Assembly: GCA_964579765.1 (NCBI GenBank)
Contig: CAZOIK010000183.1
Span: forward strand, 1-36,226
Reading direction: 5' to 3'
Source: DATNBT01 sp964579765
GTDB lineage: Bacteria; Acidobacteriota; Vicinamibacteria; Vicinamibacterales; CAVVIG01
DNA length: 36,226 nucleotides
Position numbers and translations under genes: made by a program
The notes under the pieces: generated by a model
Seen by the model: only the letters and a program-made list of their open reading frames with translations
Databases searched by the model: none
Told to the model about the DNA's origin: nothing
Shown here: positions 7,362-15,168 of the stretch, piece after piece
Layout: each line of letters opens with the position of its first letter
Position numbering within the stretch: position 1 is the stretch's first letter

Positions 7362-8726
7362 ATGGCGGTTGCAGCGGCGAACGAAGTGGACACCCTCGCG
7401 TGGGCGGCGGTCTTTGGGGCAACTGCTGAGGAGCGCGGCGCAGCCCGGTACGACATACGCCGGCGCGCGGCGGCGGCCGGCATCCGGCCCGCCTCGATAC
7501 ACGACCTCTACATGGCTATGGGACGCGGCGAGGCGGGGGGCTTCACCGTGCCGGCGATCAACGTCCGTGCGATGGCCTACGACACCGCCCGCGCCGTCAT
7601 TCGCGCCGCGAAGAAGCTGAATGCGGGCGCGTTCATCTTCGAGATCGCGCGCTCGGAAATCGGCTACACCGAGCAGCGCCCGCACGAATACGCGGCCGTC
7701 GTGCTGGCGGCCGCGCTGCGCGAGGGCTTCACCGGACCGCTGTTCATCCAGGGCGACCACGTCCAGACGAACGCCAAGAAGTACAACAGCCCCGATCGCG
7801 AGAAGGAGCTCGACACGCTTCGCGCGCTGATCAAAGAAGAAATCGCCGCCGGCTTCTACAACATCGACATCGACACGTCTACGCTCGTCGATCTCGACAA
7901 GCCGACGCTCGACGCGCAGCAGGAAGTCAACGTCACGCTCGCAGCCGATTTCACCGAGTTCATCCGCACGTGCGAGCCGAAGGGCGTCACCGTGTCGGTC
8001 GGCGGCGAAATCGGCGAGGTCGGCGGCAAGAACTCCGACGTGCACGAGCTGCACGCGTACATGAAGGGCTACAACGCGAAGCTGAAGCAGCGTGGATCGC
8101 TCGTCGGCATCAGCAAGATCAGCGTGCAGACCGGCACGGCGCACGGCGGCTTCATCAACGCGGACGGCTCCGTCCGCAAGGACGTGAAAATTGACCTCGC
8201 GACGCTCGAGGAGCTCTCGAGCGTCGCGCGCAAGGACTACGGGCTCGGCGGCGCCGTGCAGCACGGCGCATCGACGCTGCCTCCCGATGCGTTCGACGCG
8301 TTCCCGCGCGTCGGCGCCTGCGAAATCCACCTCGCGACGGATTTCCAGAACATGGTGTACGAGCATCCGTCGTTCCCCGCCGACCTCAAGGCGCAGATGT
8401 ACGACTGGATCCGCGCCAACGCGCAGGAAGAGCGCAAGGCGAAGGACACCGAAGAACAGTTCATCTACAAGGCGCGCAAGAAGGCCATCGGTCCGTTCAA
8501 GAAGCAGATGTGGAGCATGAGCGAGAGCGCGCGCCAGGCGATCGGCGCCTCGCTCGAGGAGCGTTTCACGTTCCTGATGAAGCAGCTGAAGATCAACGAC
8601 ACGGCGTCAGCGGTCGCGAAGTTCGTGAAGGTGCCGTCGCTGCCGATCGATCGCAACGAGGAGATCGTCGCCGCGGGCGGCAAGATCACCGCCTCGGAGA
8701 AGAAAGCCGAAGGCCTCGCCGATTAG
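7362..8726 (+). CDS. fba: Class II (zinc) fructose-bisphosphate aldolase family
   Basis: A 454-residue metal-dependent aldolase, expected to join dihydroxyacetone phosphate and glyceraldehyde 3-phosphate. Likely zinc ligands are Asp132-His133 (Q-G-D-H-V), Glu216 (G-G-E-I-G-E-V-G-G), His261 (G-T-A-H-G-G) and His301 (V-Q-H-G-A-S). The family is usually 280-360 residues. The excess is an alanine-rich helical extension of about 55 residues at the N terminus and a lysine/glutamate-rich tail at the C terminus. ATG 7362 has GGAG eight bases upstream, two bases after the thiI stop. A related ketose-bisphosphate specificity cannot be excluded. Its stop overlaps that of the converging gene (TTAG, 8723-8726). 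Confidence 0.85.
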   Translation: MAVAAANEVDTLAWAAVFGATAEERGAARYDIRRRAAAAGIRPASIHDLYMAMGRGEAGGFTVPAINVRAMAYDTARAVIRAAKKLNAGAFIFEIARSEIGYTEQRPHEYAAVVLAAALREGFTGPLFIQGDHVQTNAKKYNSPDREKELDTLRALIKEEIAAGFYNIDIDTSTLVDLDKPTLDAQQEVNVTLAADFTEFIRTCEPKGVTVSVGGEIGEVGGKNSDVHELHAYMKGYNAKLKQRGSLVGISKISVQTGTAHGGFINADGSVRKDVKIDLATLEELSSVARKDYGLGGAVQHGASTLPPDAFDAFPRVGACEIHLATDFQNMVYEHPSFPADLKAQMYDWIRANAQEERKAKDTEEQFIYKARKKAIGPFKKQMWSMSESARQAIGASLEERFTFLMKQLKINDTASAVAKFVKVPSLPIDRNEEIVAAGGKITASEKKAEGLAD

Positions 8727-9259
8727 CGCTGGAGAGGATGGAGAAGGCCGGCGAAGTAGTCGCGCAGGCCTTCTTCAGTGCTCCTGAACGCCAGCTCGTC
8801 CCACGGAATCGACTCGCGCGTGAACTCGGCCGCCTCCAGCTGCTCGTCGTCGAGCGCGAGCGTGCCGCCGACGGCCGTCGCGGCGTAGACCACGATGACA
8901 GGGACGCGGCCTGCGTAGGAGTAGATGTTGACGAGACCGTCGATGCGGATCTCGAGGCCGCATTCTTCACGCGCTTCTCGCATCGCGGCCGTGACCAGCG
9001 GCTCGCCGCGGTCTACGTAGCCGCCGGGAAAAACCCACTTGCCGTATCCGGGTTCAATGGCGCGGCGGCAGAGCACGAGCCGGTCGCGGTCGGTCGCGAT
9101 GATCGTCCCGACCGCGATCTTCGGATCCAGATAGAAGACGAAGCCGCATCGCGCGTCGGTGCAGACGAGCCGCTCGGGCTCGGTCGCCTTCAGCAGCCGC
9201 CGCTCGAGCGCGGCCCCGCAGCGGGGGCAGAAGCGGAACGCCTGGGATTCGTCGTGCAT
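8723..9259 (-). CDS. Zinc-ribbon Nudix hydrolase (NudC-like)
   Basis: A 178-residue Nudix protein with an N-terminal four-cysteine zinc ribbon (Cys11, Cys14, Cys33, Cys38), as in NADH pyrophosphatase NudC. A full Nudix box G-x5-E-x7-R-E-A-R-E-E-C-G-L follows at about residues 80-102. NudC hydrolyses NAD(H) and removes NAD caps from RNA. This protein is shorter than E. coli NudC (257 residues) and I do not see the S-Q-P-W-P-F-P-x-S signature after the box, so the substrate is open. It is transcribed alone, divergent from def; the two start codons are only 28 bases apart. Confidence 0.87.
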   Translation of the reverse strand: MHDESQAFRFCPRCGAALERRLLKATEPERLVCTDARCGFVFYLDPKIAVGTIIATDRDRLVLCRRAIEPGYGKWVFPGGYVDRGEPLVTAAMREAREECGLEIRIDGLVNIYSYAGRVPVIVVYAATAVGGTLALDDEQLEAAEFTRESIPWDELAFRSTEEGLRDYFAGLLHPLQR

Positions 9260-9270
9260 CTTTTGCGACC

Positions 9271-9278
9271 ACTATAAT
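9271..9278. promoter_or_regulatory. Symmetric bidirectional -10 between Nudix gene and def
   Basis: TATAAT on the plus strand (9273-9278) ends nine bases before the def ATG. TATAGT on the minus strand (9276-9271) ends 11 bases before the Nudix ATG. The hexamers share four base pairs, so one AT-rich core could be opened in either direction. No good -35 is seen for either. Both mRNAs would have leaders of only a few bases. Confidence 0.5.
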
Positions 9279-9287
9279 TGAGGAATC

Positions 9288-9839
9288 ATGTCCATCCTGA
9301 AAGTCGCGCGCATGGGGCATCCGGTGCTCCGTGCGAAAGCCAAGGCACTGTCGCCCGGCGACATCAAGCATCCCGCCGTCCAGAGTCTCATCGACGACAT
9401 GATGGACACCATGGCCGAGTACCACGGCGTCGGCCTCGCCGCGCCGCAGGTACACGAAGGGCTGAGGATTTTCATCGCCATCCTCGACACCGGAAGGCCG
9501 GAGGCAGCGAAGGCCGAAAAGGAAGACGCACCGGAACCCGAGCCGGTCGCGCTCATCAACCCGGAGATCACGCCAATTGGCAGCGAGACGGTCGAGGACT
9601 GGGAGGGCTGCCTCAGCATTCCCGACATCCGCGGTCGCGTCCCTCGTCCGCGGGAAGTCCGGCTCCGCGCGTACAACCGCGACGGCGCGCGCATCGACCT
9701 GACACTTCGCGATTTTCCGGCGCGTGTCGCGCTCCACGAGCTCGACCACCTCGACGGTATCCTCTTCTTTGATCGCATGCGCACGTTCGAGTCGCTGACG
9801 TTCCTTGACGAGTATTCCAGATATCACGTCAAGGACTGA
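9288..9839 (+). CDS. def: Peptide deformylase
   Basis: A 183-residue metalloenzyme that removes the formyl group from nascent proteins. All three family motifs are present: G-V-G-L-A-A-P-Q (47-54), E-G-C-L-S with metal ligand Cys108, and H-E-L-D-H (150-154) with two histidine ligands and catalytic Glu151. Between motifs one and two is an acidic, alanine/proline-rich insert (about 68-87) longer than in E. coli Def (169 residues). The start is ATG 9288, just after a consensus TATAAT. It leads the long operon running to 17961; no methionyl-tRNA formyltransferase gene (fmt) is adjacent. Confidence 0.95.
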   Translation: MSILKVARMGHPVLRAKAKALSPGDIKHPAVQSLIDDMMDTMAEYHGVGLAAPQVHEGLRIFIAILDTGRPEAAKAEKEDAPEPEPVALINPEITPIGSETVEDWEGCLSIPDIRGRVPRPREVRLRAYNRDGARIDLTLRDFPARVALHELDHLDGILFFDRMRTFESLTFLDEYSRYHVKD

Positions 9840-9870
9840 CGCGGCCCCGAACGGGTCGAGCGACGACACC

Positions 9871-10560
9871 GTGGCGACGTGGCCGATGGTCGCGCTCGAC
9901 TGCGTCTCCAAGCGATTCGAGGGCAAGCGCCAGGTCGTCGCGCTGGACGATGTGAGCGTGAGCGTCGAGCGGGGCGAAATGGTGTCGATCATCGGGCCCT
10001 CGGGGTCGGGCAAATCGACGCTGCTCAACCTCATCGGCGGCCTCGATCGTGCGTCATCGGGCGACGTGCGCGTCGACAACGCTTCGCTCGCGCGTCTATC
10101 GGATGACGAGCTGACGAAGGTCCGGCGCGACAAGATCGGTTTCATCTTCCAGTTCTTCAACCTGCTGCCGACGCTGACATGTCTCGAGAACGTCGGTCTG
10201 CCGCTGCACCTGCGGGGCTGGGCGCGGCAGAAGGTCGATGAACGGGCCCGCGAGCTGCTGACATTGGTGCAGCTCGGCCATCGGATGCAGCATCTGCCGG
10301 AGGAACTGTCGGGCGGTGAGCGGCAGCGAGTGGCGATCGCTCGCGCGCTGTCGGTCTATCCGCCGATCATTCTCGCCGACGAGCCGACCGGCAACCTCGA
10401 CACCCACACCGGCGTCGAGATTCTCTCCCTGATCCGCGATCTGCATCATCGTCTCAACACGACAGTCATCATCGTCACGCACGACATGAAGGTCGCCGAG
10501 AGTTGCCTGCGGACGATCGCGTTGCGCGACGGCCGGATCGTCGAGGACGTGCGGCGGTGA
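9871..10560 (+). CDS. ABC transporter ATPase, LolD/MacB type
   Basis: An ATP-binding protein of about 229 residues, complete in all motifs: Walker A G-P-S-G-S-G-K-S-T, Q-loop (F-Q-F-F-N-L-L-P), signature L-S-G-G-E-R-Q-R-V, Walker B I-I-L-A-D-E-P-T-G-N-L-D and the switch histidine in V-T-H-D. The sequence style is that of LolD/MacB/FtsE ATPases, which drive FtsX-type permeases (type VII ABC systems) by mechanotransmission rather than by classical transport. The start is uncertain: GTG 9871 is used, ATG 9886 is equally possible, and TTG 9805 would overlap def by 35 bases. Its stop overlaps the permease start as GTGA (10557-10560), so the two form one complex. Confidence 0.92.
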   Translation: MATWPMVALDCVSKRFEGKRQVVALDDVSVSVERGEMVSIIGPSGSGKSTLLNLIGGLDRASSGDVRVDNASLARLSDDELTKVRRDKIGFIFQFFNLLPTLTCLENVGLPLHLRGWARQKVDERARELLTLVQLGHRMQHLPEELSGGERQRVAIARALSVYPPIILADEPTGNLDTHTGVEILSLIRDLHHRLNTTVIIVTHDMKVAESCLRTIALRDGRIVEDVRR

Positions 10561-13109
10561 TTCTCCTCCGCCTCATCAGCTGGCCGTACTTCCGCAAGCA
10601 CGTGCTGCGGACGCTACTGACCGTCGCGGGCATCGTGCTCGGCGTCGCGGTGTTCGTCGGCATGCACACGGCGAACCAGAGCGTGCTCTACGCGTTCTCG
10701 AACACGGTCGATCGCATTGCCGGCAAGACCGAGCTGCAGGTCACGGCGGGAGAGACTGGCTTCGAGGAAGACGTTCTCGACAAGGCGCAATCCGCGAGGT
10801 CCGTGCGCGTCGCCGTGCCGGCGATCGAAGCGATCGTTGACTCCAACATCTCGGGTGAGGGCAACCTGCTCGTCCTCGGCGTAGACATGACCGGCGACCG
10901 GAGCCTGCGCGACTACGATCTCGACAGCGGCGACGACGCGGTGATCGACGACCCGCTGGTGTTTCTCGCGCAGCCGGATTCGCTCATCGTCACGCGGCAG
11001 TTCGCCGACAAACACCATCTCGGCGTCAACGACACGATCGCACTCGGCACGGTGTTGGGCCGGCGGAACTTCACCGTCCGTGGAATCATGAAAACCGGCG
11101 GCCTCACCAGCGCGTTCGGCGGAAATCTCGCGATCATGGACGTTTACGCGGCGCAGAAAATGTTCGGCCGCGGCCGGACGTTCGACCGCGTCGACATCGG
11201 TCTCAAGCCCGGGTACACGATCGCGCAGGCGGAGTACGAGCTGCAGGCGCTGCTCGGAAGCGGCTTTCAGATCGAGCCGCCGTCGGGTCGGGGACAGCAG
11301 TTCGAGGCAATGCTGTCCGCCTACTCGATGATGGTGAGCGTGTCGAGCCTGCTTGCGCTCTTCATCGGCATGTTCATCATCTACAACTCGTTCGCGATTG
11401 CCGTCACGCAGCGGCGCTCGGAAATCGGCATCCTGAGGGCGCTCGGCGCCACACGCGCGCAGATCCGCTGGCTGTTCCTCGGCGAGAGCGCCGTGACCGG
11501 CGTGATCGGATCGATCGGCGGCGTCCTGTTCGGGATGCTCATCGCGCGCGGTATTGCGGCGTCTATAGGCTCGCTCGTGACGGACGTGTACGGCGTCGCC
11601 CAGCGGGCAGACGACGTGGCGTCCAGTCCGGCGCTGCTCGCGACGGCGCTGGCCATCGGAGTCGCAACGAGCATCGTTGCCGCGTTGATTCCGGCGCGAA
11701 ACGCCGCGCGCGTCGATCCGGTGCAGGCGCTGCAGAAGGGCAAGTATCAGACCCTGTCAACAGCGGAGAGCCGCTGGCGGGTCGTGCTTGCCCTCGCGTG
11801 CGCGGCTGGGTCGGCCACGTGCCTCGTGCTGGCGTTGACCGGTCCGGGGTTCTACGCCGGCTTCATGCTGGCAGTCATCGCAGCGCTGCTCGTCAGCCCG
11901 CTGCTGTCGCTGGCGCTCGCGAGAGCGCTGCGGCCGCTGCTGAAGCTGATGCGCCCGGTCGAAGGGGCGCTCGCGGCCGACAGCCTCATTCAGGCGCCGC
12001 GCCGCACCTCGGCCAGTGTCGCGGCGGTCATGCTTTCGCTGTCGCTCGTCGTCGCGTTCGCCGGCATGGCGCGGGCGAGCTACGAGTCGATCATCGGCTG
12101 GATGAACACCGCGCTCAACCCGGATCTGTTCGTGACGCCCGCGCAAAGCATCGTGATCCGGACGATCCGCTTTCCCGCGTCGATGTACAACGAGCTCGTG
12201 TCGATGCCAGGCGTCGCACGCGTGCAGGCCGTTCGCGATGCGCGCGTCGTTTTTCGCAAGACCCCGATCATGATCGTCGCGGTTGACGTGAAGAGCGTCG
12301 CCGAGACGACACGTCGAGAGCCGATCGCGGGCAACGCCGACGACATGTACCGCCGAACCGCAGCCGGCGGGGCGCTGATGGTCTCGGACAACCTGGCGCA
12401 GTTGCAGCACTTGAAGCTCGGCGAGATGCTGGAAGTGGCAGCGCCTTACGGGACAATCCGGCTGCCGATTGCCGGCATCGTCCTCGACTACTCGGATCAG
12501 CAGGGGACGATCCTCATGGATCGCACACTGTTCGAGCGGTATTGGCACGACGACTCGGCAAATCTGTTCCGCGTGTACCTGAAGCCAGGTGCGCTGATAC
12601 CCGATGTGAGGCGGCACATTCTCGAGCGCTATGCGGGCAAGCGGCAGGTGTTCGTGCTCACGAACGCCGAGCTCAAGGGGTACATTTTGAAAATCACCGA
12701 TCAGTGGTTCGGTCTGACCTCGGTGCAGATCGCGGTGGCGGTGCTCGTCGCGATCCTCGGGATCGTGAACACGTTGACCGTGTCGATCACCGATCGGCGC
12801 CGCGAACTCGGCGTGCTGCAGGCCGTCGGCGGGCTGCACGGGCAGATTAGACGGACGATCTGGCTCGAGGCCCTGAGCATTGGCATGCTCGGCCTCGTCC
12901 TCGGATTCGCGCTCGGAGCGATCAACCTGTACTACATCCTCCAGATCGTCCATCGCGACATCGCCGGCATGCGGCTGGACTATCAGTTCCCGACGTCGGT
13001 CGTCGCGGCGCTGGTGCCGACGATGCTGGCGGCCGCCTTCATTGCCGCGATCTGGCCCGCCGAGTCGGCTGTGCGCGGTTCACTCGTCGAGGCGCTCGAG
13101 TATGAGTGA
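10557..13109 (+). CDS. FtsX-type ABC permease with two FtsX domains
   Basis: An 850-residue inner-membrane protein. It starts with a transmembrane helix near residue 20 (LLTVAGIVLGVAVFVG) and a MacB-like periplasmic domain of about 230 residues. The first FtsX domain (about 260-400) contains the coupling motif R-R-S-E-I-G-I-L-R-A-L-G. Two middle helices follow, then a second periplasmic domain and a second FtsX domain near the C terminus with R-R-R-E-L-G-V-L-Q-A-V-G. This duplicated plan resembles YbbP-like permeases and is like LolC and LolE joined in one chain. GTG 10557 is set by the GTGA overlap with the ATPase. The neighbours suggest it extracts or passes on a lipid or lipoprotein at the outer leaflet of the inner membrane. 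Confidence 0.9.
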   Translation: MILLRLISWPYFRKHVLRTLLTVAGIVLGVAVFVGMHTANQSVLYAFSNTVDRIAGKTELQVTAGETGFEEDVLDKAQSARSVRVAVPAIEAIVDSNISGEGNLLVLGVDMTGDRSLRDYDLDSGDDAVIDDPLVFLAQPDSLIVTRQFADKHHLGVNDTIALGTVLGRRNFTVRGIMKTGGLTSAFGGNLAIMDVYAAQKMFGRGRTFDRVDIGLKPGYTIAQAEYELQALLGSGFQIEPPSGRGQQFEAMLSAYSMMVSVSSLLALFIGMFIIYNSFAIAVTQRRSEIGILRALGATRAQIRWLFLGESAVTGVIGSIGGVLFGMLIARGIAASIGSLVTDVYGVAQRADDVASSPALLATALAIGVATSIVAALIPARNAARVDPVQALQKGKYQTLSTAESRWRVVLALACAAGSATCLVLALTGPGFYAGFMLAVIAALLVSPLLSLALARALRPLLKLMRPVEGALAADSLIQAPRRTSASVAAVMLSLSLVVAFAGMARASYESIIGWMNTALNPDLFVTPAQSIVIRTIRFPASMYNELVSMPGVARVQAVRDARVVFRKTPIMIVAVDVKSVAETTRREPIAGNADDMYRRTAAGGALMVSDNLAQLQHLKLGEMLEVAAPYGTIRLPIAGIVLDYSDQQGTILMDRTLFERYWHDDSANLFRVYLKPGALIPDVRRHILERYAGKRQVFVLTNAELKGYILKITDQWFGLTSVQIAVAVLVAILGIVNTLTVSITDRRRELGVLQAVGGLHGQIRRTIWLEALSIGMLGLVLGFALGAINLYYILQIVHRDIAGMRLDYQFPTSVVAALVPTMLAAAFIAAIWPAESAVRGSLVEALEYE

Positions 13110-13944
13110 ACGACGGCTCATCACGAAGGGGCGAAACGGCACGAAGGGCACGGTGCCTGGACTTCCCGAGGTATTGCTCGTGGCCTTCGCGTTGACCTTT
13201 GTGCCTGCGCGATCTGCAGGCCTTCGAGTCAGCCTCATCGCAGCCGAGAGTGCTCGCCGGATTGTCGATGAGGCACAGAAGCGCACCGACGTGAAGACGG
13301 AGCGGTACGAAGGGCTGCTCCAGGTGTTCGACGCCAAGGGGAAGATCAGTGACAAGCGGTGGACGTTCGACCGCCTGGGATCGCACGGCAACAGCAAGTC
13401 GGTGCTGCGCTTCACGGCGCCGGCCGAGGTCAAGGGCGTCGCGCTGCTCGTGGTCAACCATCCCGAGCGGGCGTCGGATCAGTGGATGTGGACGCCGGCC
13501 ATCGAGCGCGATCGGCGCATTGCGCTGCAGGATCGATCGACGCGGTTCTTCGGCACCGACTTCAGCTTCGAGGACCTCGAGGAGCGCGACGTCAATCAGT
13601 ACGACTACGCGCTCCTAGGCGACGACATCGCGGACGGTGCGGCGTGCTGGAAAGTCGAGTCGCGGCCGAAGGAAACCAAGTCGTCGCAGTACACGCGCTC
13701 GATCGTCTGGGTGCGGAAGGACAACTACGCGTTCGCTCGGATCGAGAACTACGTCAGGGACCAGCTCGTGCGACGGCTGAACTATTCGAAGATCGAGAAC
13801 GTGCAGGGCATCTGGACCGCGCGGCAGCTCGAGATGGCCGATCTTCGCCGAGGCAGCCGCACGCGGCTGACGCTCGACAAGCTGCAGTACAACCTCCCGA
13901 TGAACGACGACGACTTCACGCTGCAGGCGATCCGGCGTCAGTGA
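13102..13944 (+). CDS. LolA-like outer-membrane lipoprotein-sorting family protein
   Basis: A 280-residue exported protein with a hydrophobic segment at about 22-38. The body matches the LolA-like family usually annotated as outer-membrane lipoprotein-sorting protein: R-x-E-G-L-L-Q-V-F-D, then S-V-L-R-F-T-A-P-A-E-V-K-G, W-M-W-T-P-A, F-F-G-T-D-F-S-F-E-D-L and W-V-R-K-D-N-Y. These relatives share the LolA half-barrel that shields acyl chains in the periplasm. ATG 13102 overlaps the permease stop by eight bases. The N-terminal 20 residues are polar and basic, unusually long before a signal core, and lie over an inverted repeat (13138-13205). The next gene starts at its stop (GTGA). Confidence 0.88.
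   Translation: MSERRLITKGRNGTKGTVPGLPEVLLVAFALTFVPARSAGLRVSLIAAESARRIVDEAQKRTDVKTERYEGLLQVFDAKGKISDKRWTFDRLGSHGNSKSVLRFTAPAEVKGVALLVVNHPERASDQWMWTPAIERDRRIALQDRSTRFFGTDFSFEDLEERDVNQYDYALLGDDIADGAACWKVESRPKETKSSQYTRSIVWVRKDNYAFARIENYVRDQLVRRLNYSKIENVQGIWTARQLEMADLRRGSRTRLTLDKLQYNLPMNDDDFTLQAIRRQ
13138..13205. repeat. Imperfect inverted repeat inside the LolA-like signal region
   Basis: GGCACGAAGGGCACG (13138-13152) matches the reverse complement of 13190-13205 (CGTTGACCTTTGTGCC) at 13 positions with one bulge. A further partial copy of the left arm, CACGAAGGGGCGAA, sits just upstream at 13122. The arms encode residues around 13-17 and 30-35 of the LolA-like protein. The CACGAAGG/CCTTTGTG wording looks like a dispersed intergenic palindrome rather than ordinary coding DNA. 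Confidence 0.45.
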
Positions 13945-15161
13945 GACGCGTTGTCCTCGCGTGTGCGGCGGCGCTGCTGGCGTTGCCGGCGTCGGCGCAG
14001 ACGATCTCGCAGCGCGGCTTCGTTAACACGACGTTGACGTCGTACCCGCAGGACGCACCGAACGATCGCGTGAACGAGGTCGGCGACCTGCTCGTCCGCG
14101 AAGAGGTGTTCGTCAAGCCGATCTCGTGGCTGCAGTTCGCAGCGGGCGCCGACATCCGCGCCAACACGCACGGGCAGGTGAACGCGCGGGTGGACTGGGA
14201 CGATCGCGATCTCAAGCGACCGGCGCTGGCGATCCGCGAGCTGAGCGCGACGCTCAATCGCGGCGCGTTCACGCTCGACGTCGGGAAGCAGTTCATCCGC
14301 TGGGGCACCAGCGACATCGTCACGCCGACCGATTGGCTGGCGCCGCGCGACTTCCTCAACGTCATCGACACGGAGTATCTGCCCGTGACGGGCGTTCGCG
14401 GGAGCGTGCGCGCCGGCGCGGAGAACTTCGACGTAGTGTGGCTGCCGGTGTTTACGCCGAGCCGGATTCCGCTGCTCGATCAGCGCTGGGCCGTCCCTCC
14501 TGCTGGCGTGCCGCCGACGTTGATCCAGGCGCCGGCGGACGTGCCGGACGGATCGCAGGTCGCCGTCCGCTGGAACCACGCTGGCTCGAGCGTCGAATAC
14601 GCGCTCGCGTTCTTCAACGGCTTCAACAACCTGCCCAACTTCGCGGCGTTGCCCGGGCCCACGCCGGACCAAGCAATCATCCTCACGACCTATCCGCCAC
14701 TGCGTAGCTATGGGGGTGACGTCGCGGTGCCGACGCGGTGGCTGACGATGAAGGCCGAGGCCGCGTACTTTACGTCGGTCTGCGGCATGACCGACGAGTA
14801 CGTGCTGTACGTCGTGCAGCTCGAACGCCAGACTGGCGAGTGGTCGTTCGTCGGCGGCTACGCCGGCGACGCGGTGACCCGTCATCAGGCATTCGCGAGC
14901 TTTGCGCCCGATCGCGGGCTCACGAAGGCCCTCGTCGGCCGCGCGTCGTACACGATCGACGTGAATCGCAGCATCGCGTTTGAGACGGCGATTCGGCAAA
15001 ACGGCGACGGTGGGTATGCGAAGGCCGAATATTCACAGGCGCGCGGCGACCACTGGCGGGCGACGATCAGCGCCGCGCTGCTGCGCGGCGATCCGACGGA
15101 CTTCATCGGCCAGTACCGCCTCAACTCGCACGTGACGCTCTCCCTTCGGTATAGTTTCTAG
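13941..15161 (+). CDS. Outer-membrane beta-barrel protein
   Basis: A 406-residue protein with a clear signal peptide (cleavage after A-S-A, near residue 19) and alternating amphipathic strands to the end. It closes with T-L-S-L-R-Y-S-F, the C-terminal phenylalanine typical of substrates for the Bam machinery. Aromatic girdle-like segments (W-L-Q-F-A-A-G-A-D, F-I-R-W-G-T-S-D, Y-A-L-A-F-F-N-G-F) fit a porin-like barrel of perhaps 14-18 strands. G-K-Q-F-I-R-W-G and a following P-T-D-W recall DUF1302-type barrels, which elsewhere sit beside LolA-like proteins and RND pumps. GTG 13941 overlaps the upstream TGA by four bases. It could be the outer-membrane end of the route powered by the ABC pair. 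Confidence 0.82.
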   Translation: MRRVVLACAAALLALPASAQTISQRGFVNTTLTSYPQDAPNDRVNEVGDLLVREEVFVKPISWLQFAAGADIRANTHGQVNARVDWDDRDLKRPALAIRELSATLNRGAFTLDVGKQFIRWGTSDIVTPTDWLAPRDFLNVIDTEYLPVTGVRGSVRAGAENFDVVWLPVFTPSRIPLLDQRWAVPPAGVPPTLIQAPADVPDGSQVAVRWNHAGSSVEYALAFFNGFNNLPNFAALPGPTPDQAIILTTYPPLRSYGGDVAVPTRWLTMKAEAAYFTSVCGMTDEYVLYVVQLERQTGEWSFVGGYAGDAVTRHQAFASFAPDRGLTKALVGRASYTIDVNRSIAFETAIRQNGDGGYAKAEYSQARGDHWRATISAALLRGDPTDFIGQYRLNSHVTLSLRYSF

Positions 15162-15168
15162 CCGACCC

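Noticed and set aside
11757..12953. A 398-codon minus-strand frame within the permease gene
   Set aside because: Histidine/arginine/aspartate-rich, with no motif; antisense to a clear FtsX protein.
13359..15161. A 600-codon frame containing the barrel protein
   Set aside because: Codons before 13941 overlap the LolA-like gene in another frame; the signal peptide begins at GTG 13941.
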